Below, piece by piece: positions 56,559 through 64,000 of a stretch of DNA of 64,000 nucleotides; the first letter of the stretch is position 1; each line of letters opens with the position of its first letter. A program made the translations under genes and the position numbers. The DNA comes from Oidiodendron maius Zn (Eukaryota; Ascomycota; Leotiomycetes; Myxotrichaceae): contig KN832870.1 of NCBI GenBank assembly GCA_000827325.1, positions 3,968,001 through 4,032,000 of the forward strand. Direction: 5' to 3'. The notes under the pieces were generated by a model. It did no database searches. It had not been told where the DNA came from and saw only the letters and a list, made by a program, of their open reading frames with translations.

Positions 56559-57413
56559 ACTCTCCTCAGTGTTTCACAACGGAGTAATTGGAATCTTTTC
56601 ACATGAGGAATACCCGGAATGCAGAACGGATTGGAGAATGGAGCTTCTTTGCACATTTGGTGATGGGATAAATACGTTGGAGTTTTTAGAATGGCAGATT
56701 TTACGAGTGGTTAGGTAGCTAGGGTCTGGATCGGAGGATAATAACATATCAAATCAAACCAACATAGCTCTCTCGGTGAACCATCTTGCGGCGTCGTATT
56801 ACCATAAGATCACAGTTAAGATATCTTCCTTAAAACATTGTTCATATTTTCGGCCACTATATAAAATCCAGAATTCTACCCTGCATGCTTACTCACATTT
56901 ACCTACCAGTGTGAGTGTTAAACGAGGCCCCGCCACAAAAATATTATATCCAAAAGCAAAATAAGCCAAGTTTCGATAAGGAAGGTTTAAAAGCGAGTAA
57001 GATAATCATCATTATCAGCCCAGAGAATCGAATCAAGCACCCAAACATCACGTGTAATAGAGTCTCTTAATCTATAAGCGTAGTCTGGATTTCTCTGAAC
57101 CTTGACGAGGAAAAACGTCACAATATTATTTTCAATGCATTGCAAATCGAGCAAGCACGCCAAATGCCCATTTACCCTCCCCCTCCCCCTTTCCCATCTT
57201 GTGCTCTTTCATTGCCATGTTCGTGTCTTCCCGTGCTGCGTTATATGTCCATATTCCATCATGAGTTTGTTTTGTCGTCATTTTGCCCCAGATATCATGA
57301 GAGTCGAGAAGAAAGTGACATTATCGGTACGGTAAGGTCGAAAGAGAGGAAGACAAGTCATGACAATGAAAAAAATCTACCCTAAATCGATTTTGATCTT
57401 TTTGGGGAGAATT
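56559..57413. other. Intergenic, 855 bp (convergent)
   Basis: 3' flanks of the Atos-family gene and Hsp110. Includes a pyrimidine tract (about 57173-57198) and a CACGTG near 57051. Nothing coding or structured is supported. Confidence 0.5.
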
Positions 57414-59941
57414 TTACTTGTCCTCGGGTTCGACGACCTCGTCTGGCTTTGCGGTCTCGCCGCCAGCGTCGGTCATCTCCTCGTCAGCCTTAGCGGCTGC
57501 CTCCTGCGCCATTGCGGCTTTCCGAGCGGCCTCGGCCATCTCGCGCTTCTTGGCTGCTTCTGCCTCGGCGGCTGCTTGGGCAGCAGCGCGCTCAGCTTCG
57601 ACCTTGTCGAAGTAGCGCTGCACGATCGGACCTGCCACAGCGCGGATCTCGTCCATCTTAGCAATGTAGATGGCCTTAGTGGCATCTTCGCCTTCGTCGT
57701 AGAGCCAATCCTAAAAGATTATTAGCGTTTTGTCACGAGAATGAAGAAGAGAAACGCATTCTTACCTCACTAGTCTCGAGCTTAGCCTTAAGTTTGGTCT
57801 TCTCGTCCTCGCTGGCGAACTCGGAGTACTGGTCGTCGATCTTATTCCGCATGTCGTAGATGTACGTCTCGAGCTCGTTCTTCTTCTCTTCGGTGTCGGC
57901 GACGAGCTTGTCTTCCATGATCATGTGGTTTTCGGCCTCGGCAGCAGCTTGCTTCGAGGAATCGTCGAGGGAGTTGGTCGCGGGTAGGATGGGAAGATCG
58001 CCCTTACGGACCTGCTTTTTGACCTTTCTCATCTTTGGCGGTGCGTCGGTCTCCATTGCCTTTTCTGGTGTCAGTAAATTGGGTCCCACACGGGGACGCT
58101 TTGCGGCCGGTTCGTCTTCCAGCGAAGTTTGCGCGAGTGCGGGGATGGGAGGTGTAACATCACTCACATCAGGATCTTTCTTCTCTGCATCCTTGTCCTC
58201 AGGTATGGGCTCCTCAACCTCGACGTCCTCCACGTAGTATCCCTGCTCAACGTTCAAGATACCATGCAGGTTCAAGCGAGCCTTCAACTTGCAGATCATG
58301 AAATCACCCTCTTGGTCCGGCTTCACACCCTTGACGGTAAATCTTCCAATCCACGGGTTTGTCTTTCCAGGGAGGTCTTCAGGCCGCGAGTACTTGGCCT
58401 CGAGGTTGAAGTCCTCTTTTCGGTAGAAGGTAAGGATCTTCGTTGAAGGCATGACACCGTTTCGGTTGAAGACCGTCAGGCTGGTATCCTCGTCTGGAAT
58501 GTCAGGTGACTTCTCCCATGTGAACTCGATGGGGTAGTTGACGACGTCGTGGATAGCAAAGTCACGGACGCGGAAAACGGGGGAGAGGATAGCGCAGCTG
58601 AAAGCGCAACCTCGAGCAATGGCTTCATCCTGGTTGAGGGTGAAGGAGAGGGACTTGCCGAAGAACTTCTGGATACGTTCCTTGAGAGAAGGGACACGGG
58701 TGCATCCGCCGACGAGTTCGATGACATCGATATCCTCAACTTGCAGCTTCGCCTCGGCTAGAGCCTGCTCTAGAGGGATATGGACACGCTTGAGAAGAGG
58801 CTCGACGAGGGCTTCCAATTCCTCACGCTTCAGCATGGTGGCGACATCGACGTCGTTCATGAGGGATTCAATGTTGAGGGGAGCCTGCTGATTGGCAGAC
58901 AGGATCTTCTTGAGTTTTTCCGCGGCGGCCTGAACACGGACAACGGCCTTGGGGTTGGTCTTGATATCGATCTTGTACTTGCCCTTAAACTCCTTGGCAA
59001 AGTGGTCAACCAGCGCCTTGTCGAAATCACGTCCACCAAAGTGGCGGTCGTAGGCGGTAGACTTAACAATCAGCTCACCCTTGCGGAACTCAACAATGGA
59101 GCAGGTGTAGTTGCTGTGGCCAATATCGATGAAGGCCACACGTCGAGGCTTCTCTTCGGCTGTTGGGAGGTCGAGCTTGGTGATGCCATAACCTAGAGCT
59201 GCGGCGGTAGTGTCGTTCATTAGACGAAGGAGTTTCAGGCCAGCAATCTCAGCGGCGTCCATAAGACTACGTCTCTGGACATCAGTGAACCAGGCCGGCA
59301 CACTCATAACCAAGTCAGAGACTGGGAGTTTCAACTCAGCAGAGGCGGTGGCTTTGACCTTGCTCAGGAACATAGACACAAGCTGAGTGGATGTGTATCT
59401 CTCCTTCTTGCCCAAGTATGTGACCTCCGCGCCCACCTGACCATTGATATCGACGAGCGGGGCGGAAACATACTGCTGCTCGACCTCTACATCCGGATCG
59501 CTTAGAGACCGGCCTGCTAACCGTTTCAGCGAGCCCACGGTATTCTTGAGGTTGGAGATCTCCTGTGTCTTCGCCGGCTCGCCGAGGTATCGTGATTTAG
59601 GGCCAAATCCAACAAGGGATCTAGATAATATAAAATATTAGCTACATAGTTCGGTCTTCAGAAGTAGCGCATTGGGAGCGGAGGGGACCTACGGAGTGGC
59701 ACGGTTGGAGACCTCGTTGGTAATCTGTCATGTTTGTCAGTATATCTTCTAATCATTGTACTTGTTTCAAGAGACGCAGAGAACTTACGACATCGACACC
59801 GCGGTTCCGCGCCACCGCAATGACGGTATTAAGAGTACCGAAATCTACGCCGACAACTGTACGAAGATGGTGAGTTAGCACATGAAAAGTCTCAATTTGT
59901 GGGGGTTTGGTGACGCAAAGAGGGGGGGAAATACCACTCAT
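57414..59941 (-). CDS. Hsp110 (Sse1/Hsp88) chaperone / Hsp70 nucleotide-exchange factor
   Basis: Cytosolic Hsp110 that exchanges nucleotide on Hsp70 and holds unfolded clients. Five exons: 59941-59935 (7 nt), 59856-59789, 59724-59693, 59620-57766, 57710-57414 (752 aa). Nucleotide-binding domain: VGVDFGTLNTVIAVARNRG at the start, LRLMNDTTAAALGYG, VAFIDIGHS and ELVGGCTRVP. A long acidic/Pro/Lys-rich insertion (about 500-590) separates the beta domain from the helical C-terminus, which is the mark of Hsp110 against Hsp70. It ends in EPEDK, with no ER-retention signal, so the cytosolic rather than ER (Lhs1) type. The 7-nt first exon is required to create MSVVGVDFG. Confidence 0.94.
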
Positions 59942-61075
59942 TTTGCAGCCGAAAAAGTGCTTGTGCCTCTAATGTTTGGGGGTAGGAAAGAAAACAGAGC
60001 AGATTGCAAAGGGGGGGGTCGTGGTAGTAGAGAGAGAGTTGTGGTGGTCGAGTGGAATGAGGTTTGGCAGGTGGCTTTGTTGATAGTTTGCACAGCCGGT
60101 TTTTTTCATAGGTCTAAGGAATCTCGTCTAGTATCCACCAGAAGCTTCGATCAAACTTGGTGGGGTGGATGCTCGTTGCCTCGCGCCACAACTGGGGAAG
60201 AGTAATCCAAGCAGTGAAAGGCACTCATACAATCTTCATCTCAAAGCCCTTCGGGGTGTCTCTTGTCTCCTCCAAATCTTCCTCTTACACAGTCCAGACG
60301 TGGCGGTGAGAGAAGGCTATGTATCACGTGATATTAACACATGATGGCCGATAAGCTTATCGGTGGGAGATGGTGGGGCACACATCTAACCAGTTTACAT
60401 AGGATAAATATACAGGTAATTTACATATTTTCAGTTATATTATTCAACAGAAGGGTTTTCCTCCTGTGCTATGGGATACACGTAGTCTCTGAGGTTGCCA
60501 AGTTCATCAATATCTAAACAAGGTGGACTAGAAAGGAGCCCGTGAAGGGAGGAGAGGAGGGATCCACATTGCTTGCATCATGACAACCACAGAGCTACGT
60601 GGAAGGCGCAATTCGCTCAGCATTAATGCACAACATATTTATCTCACCCAAACATTTCTCAGCACATCATTCCTCTTATGTGGAAATAAGTCTGTCATTC
60701 ATCATCGATAAAGAATATCTACTACAACGATGCTATGTGTGAATAGTCAGCCAGCTGCCAGCTGCAGCCGCAGACCGCCTCCCTATCGTCAGGAACCCTT
60801 CTTGATCCTTCAATGCCCAAACCACCAAGAAAATATATAATGGGATATCAATTTAACAAAAAGCAGTTTGGCCGGGTTCAGCATGAAAGAAACGCAAGAA
60901 CGCCGTAGATGAGAGGCCGAATAATTGCACCCCGCTTTTCAAATAAGTCGCCGATCCAAACGAGAATGAAACGCCATATTTGCCGAGTTAGAGGATGTAA
61001 ATATACAAGTCGGGGGCAAAAACTAGCCCAAGCACCAAAGGTTCGTTGAAGAATGATGTTGTAGAAAATAGCCTA
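59942..61075. promoter_or_regulatory. Hsp110 promoter region and RhoGAP 3' flank, 1134 bp
   Basis: Upstream of Hsp110 on the minus strand. Includes a G-rich tract (60010-60018), a palindromic heat-shock-like element and a perfect ATCACGTGAT palindrome (60323-60332). The distal part towards the RhoGAP gene shows no gene or repeat. Confidence 0.45.
60141..60148. promoter_or_regulatory. Candidate heat-shock element
   Basis: GAAGCTTC is an nGAAnnTTCn dimer, the minimal HSF binding unit, about 200 bp upstream of the Hsp110 start codon. Functional elements usually have three or more units; a clear third unit is not seen, so this is weak. Confidence 0.3.
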
Positions 61076-64000
61076 TCACTCATTGCCGAATATCTCGTGC
61101 GAGTTCTCGATGACAAACTGAACCGCGCTGTTCTTGACGTGCATGTCAGTCATCTCGCGTTCCAGGCTGTGGTCTCGCATGATTGTAGGTGCGAAAACTA
61201 CTGCAAGGTTCTTGGGTGACATCTGAGATTCGTTAGCTAGCGCTTTGGCCCTCGGAGAGGTGGAACATACTAGATTCTCACTCTCTCTCACCGCAACGCG
61301 GGCAAGATGAAAGATCAAAAACTCAAGACAGTCGCGGTGTTTCGGTGGTAGCAAATTAAATGTTCTTCGGAGATGGGCGCATCGTTCTTGATCGTCCGTA
61401 ATAGCTAGATATAATCAGCATAACTCTATATCATATCGGGTGGCACAGCTAACATAGAGATTCCAGGACACGGTCGTAGATATCAAAAGTGAGTAGCGGT
61501 ACGGGCAACTTCCTGAAATATTGTTTGAGAACACTCGTCACAGCGGTGATGTCAATGCTGGGATCCGAAATGTCGAAGTCTTCAGACTTATCAAAGCCCT
61601 CTTGGATAAGCTTGACTTGACCACTTCCTCCAGTCTTTCGATAGATGCCTTCAATATCCATTCCTCGTAACTCCACCTCCTCGATACAACGAGTGACCAC
61701 ACTTGGAATTTGGCGGCGCTCATATTCAGCTCGCTCCACCAAATCAGATCCAAACAGCGTCGATGGAGCCTCGGCTGCCATGACACTGCCATTAGAGAAA
61801 GATTTGGGCAGGGCACTGCCTTTCTTGAATAAGCCGAACCCTTGTCTCGCCGGATCGATATTACCAGGGCGTGGTGGGGCCATTGGTACCGGCGCCTCCA
61901 CTGCGGTCATGGTCATGTTGTACGGCAGGCCTATATTATCGCCAGTCTGACCGGGGAATTGAGGATTTCGATCTCTTTCGGTAGACGAAAAGGCTCCTTT
62001 GATGCCCTTGGAGACACCTTTCGCAACTGACTGGCCACCCTTCTTCCAGTTGAATTTTTTGGCCTGGCCTTTGCGGATATTCACAACATGCGGTGCAGCC
62101 AATACTGCAGGTTCCGTGGTAGAATCCGGGTCCGTTGACTGCTGGTAACTGCTAACTGAGCCTAGCATTGTTGTACTTGTCGATGGTCGAAGGCTTGCGT
62201 CATCTAGATGTAAGGACGCGCTGGACTTTTCCTTGTGGTGAGAAGTGTAGATGCCGAGCACATTCATAGGCTGTCTTGGTGCGTCCACGGTAGCGCCGCT
62301 CTGAGCCTTGAATCGCTCTTGAATCTGATGTGTCAGGTCATTATTCATATCGGCCAGCTGGGCATTCTTGGACGATAGCTGCTCAAACTCCACCAAAGCT
62401 CGGTCTCGGTCCGCAACAATCTGCTCCTTCTCCTCCAACAGCTCGTTACGCTCCTCGTACAGGGTCTCGACGGCGCTAGACATAGTCTGCTTTAGGCGCT
62501 CGAGTTTTTGCACAAAGTCTTTGATCGCGGAATCTTCCAGCTCTGCGATATTCAGGGGCTGCTTTGAATCCTTGGCCTTCTCCACATATCCGGCCAGCAC
62601 CTCCAGCTGCCGAATCATGATTTCAGTTTGTGAGTCCAGGACGGAGACGGTCTTCCTCCTCTCGAGGAGCTTTTTATTCAAAGTCTGCAGATCCTTCTCG
62701 TTTGAGAATTGCCGTTCAAGTTCAGCAACTCGCTGCTCAGAGTTGCGGAGCTGTCTCCGTAACAGGGCAGGATCCTCGGTTACAGTGGTCGGAGAGGTTG
62801 TGGATATGGGGCTGCTGATATCTCGAGCATCAACGTTTGCGCCTTGGACAGGGGTCTTGGGCCAGCGCGGCGACTGTGCAGTGCGTGTTGTTGTCTCGCT
62901 GACGCTGCGAGCGTGGCCCGCGTTGCGAGCCGCGATGCTTGCTTCACTTCCTGTCCTACCATGACGCACCGCGTTGGAAACACGTCGTAATATTGATTGC
63001 GAAGTCTCATCCGCACCTCCCAGAATGCGTGCCATATCCTCATCCATGGTGAAGTCTCCTCCAGCGCTCCATCTTGGAAGGACTGGGGAGACCGGGACGC
63101 CGTTTGTGGGGCCTTGCGACTCCTTATTCTGAGGGGCAGATAGAAGAGAAGAGGCAGGCGCCGGGGGGGCAGCTCTCGGGGCCATATATGTGGTACTATT
63201 TTGCTGTTGAGGTCCAGGGGGGCGTGTAGGTGTACGACTGGCTAGCTCATCCGCAAGGGGTAATGTATTTAGCGGAGCCGATATAGGCTTTCCGTGAAGT
63301 GTAGGCGCGGTGCCTGTTGCCTCCGATGACGAGGTAGACGACGGCGAGGTAGCACTGCTAGAGGACGAGCTCATTGAGCTTATGTTATTTGTTGCTAGTC
63401 CAGCACTAATCTCCTTCCGGGCGATCGATTTATTTGCTGCATCTCTCACAGATGGTGCAGAATCATTCGATTCAGCAGATTGTCGGGCCTCCTCTTCCCT
63501 TGTCTTCTGATCCTGTGGGGGCTGGGGCGTTCCAGTTCTTTCAGGTACCGCCTGTTTCTTCGGCGCATCTGATCTTGGGGCACCCATCGGTGGCTCTTTG
63601 CGGTAGGGGAATGGTGATATTCCAACGGGACTCCCTCTAGAGGTGCTCTCACCAGAAGTTCCATCAGATTGAGCCCCATTCTTGGCAGACCCAGCTCTCT
63701 TTCCTTTGGGCACTTCACCCAGCTTGAAGCTCTCGCCTGACGTCTGACTTTTTATGGGGTTAGTCGATGATGGAGACTCCACATGCTGGACTCTACTATC
63801 ATCAACAGAAGGGGAGTCTTTCTTGACAGATGTTCGGCCCCTTGGTGGTGCTTTCCGTATGGGATCTCTCGGTGTAGCGTCCAACTCCGCTGGGGGCTGT
63901 CTACCCTTCTCTTGAAATGCGATATGTGGAGATGCACCACTTGGCTCTCGCGACCTGCCATCATTCGGGGTCTTGAGCTTTCCGGCAACATGGTCCCGAT
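61076..64000 (-). CDS. Rho GTPase-activating protein (5' partial)
   Basis: Stimulates GTP hydrolysis by a Rho-family GTPase in polarity or cell-wall signalling. Exons visible are 64000-61454 (continues beyond the right edge), 61404-61271 and 61222-61076; about 942 codons are present. The N-terminal visible region (about 390 residues) is Ser/Pro-rich and disordered. A coiled coil (about 425-565) carries repeated Glu/Leu/Arg heptads. The C-terminal about 190 residues are the RhoGAP domain, with the arginine finger in IEGIYRKTGGSG and the FRKLPVPLLTFDIYDRV and MSPKNLAVVFAPTIMR blocks. Its layout matches fungal LIM-RhoGAP proteins (Rga1-type), whose LIM domains would lie outside the window (inference). 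Confidence 0.9.

Noticed and set aside
1-64000. Biosynthetic cluster, transposon, CRISPR array or viral insertion
   Set aside because: No polyketide/peptide synthase, transposase, reverse transcriptase, terminal repeat or regularly spaced repeat was found on either strand.

Overview
The window is nuclear DNA of a filamentous ascomycete (Pezizomycotina). The evidence is dense protein-coding genes on both strands, many short introns (mostly 39-60 nt, GT-AG with GTAAGT/GTATGT-like donors), one intron-containing tRNA gene, and fungus-typical families: Zn(II)2Cys6 regulators, a cya-5/Pet309-like PPR protein, ROT1, FYV7, ECM11 and a histidine-acid phytase. The class cannot be fixed from sequence alone. 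I see no transposon, CRISPR array, rDNA, virus or secondary-metabolite cluster. All exon joins were inferred by eye; for nearly every gene the summed exon length is divisible by three and the join restores a recognisable family sequence.

Layout: 1-5.4 kb, an uncharacterised multidomain fungal protein (cut by the left edge) and ORC4, both on minus. 5.8-16.4 kb, peroxisomal multifunctional enzyme FOX2 (minus), a glycerate-kinase-like P-loop kinase (plus), an ECM11-domain protein and an Rkm5-like methyltransferase (minus), and a long-chain acyl-CoA synthetase (plus). 17.2-23.3 kb, tRNA-Pro(CGG) and two zinc-cluster regulators (plus). 24-29 kb, exocyst SEC5 (minus) and mitochondrial IDH2 (plus), divergent. 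29.5-34.1 kb, a membrane-anchored phytase (plus), ROT1 (minus), 5-formyl-THF cyclo-ligase (plus) and SmE (minus). 34.5-43.9 kb, karyopherin MTR10 (plus), a cya-5-like PPR protein (minus) and SRP68 (plus). 44.6-48.7 kb, UPF2/NMD2 (plus). 48.7-52.9 kb, the least explained stretch: a possible orphan coding fragment and two genes of unknown function. 53-56.6 kb, FYV7 (minus) and an Atos-family protein (plus). 57.4-64 kb, Hsp110/SSE (minus) and a RhoGAP cut by the right edge (minus).

How the genes relate: most are unlinked housekeeping genes in seven divergent (head-to-head) pairs with 342-869 bp between start codons. FOX2 and the acyl-CoA synthetase act in the same pathway (fatty-acid activation and beta-oxidation) and lie about 5 kb apart, which may be coincidence. 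The points most worth a second look are the AT-hook/PHD/AAA+ architecture of ORC4, an intron that splits the second catalytic motif of FOX2, the type II membrane anchor on the phytase, the two-finger layout of the second regulator, very small first exons in three genes, a GC-AG intron, and the unexplained 48.7-52.9 kb block. I did not find convincing evidence of a wholly new multi-gene system.
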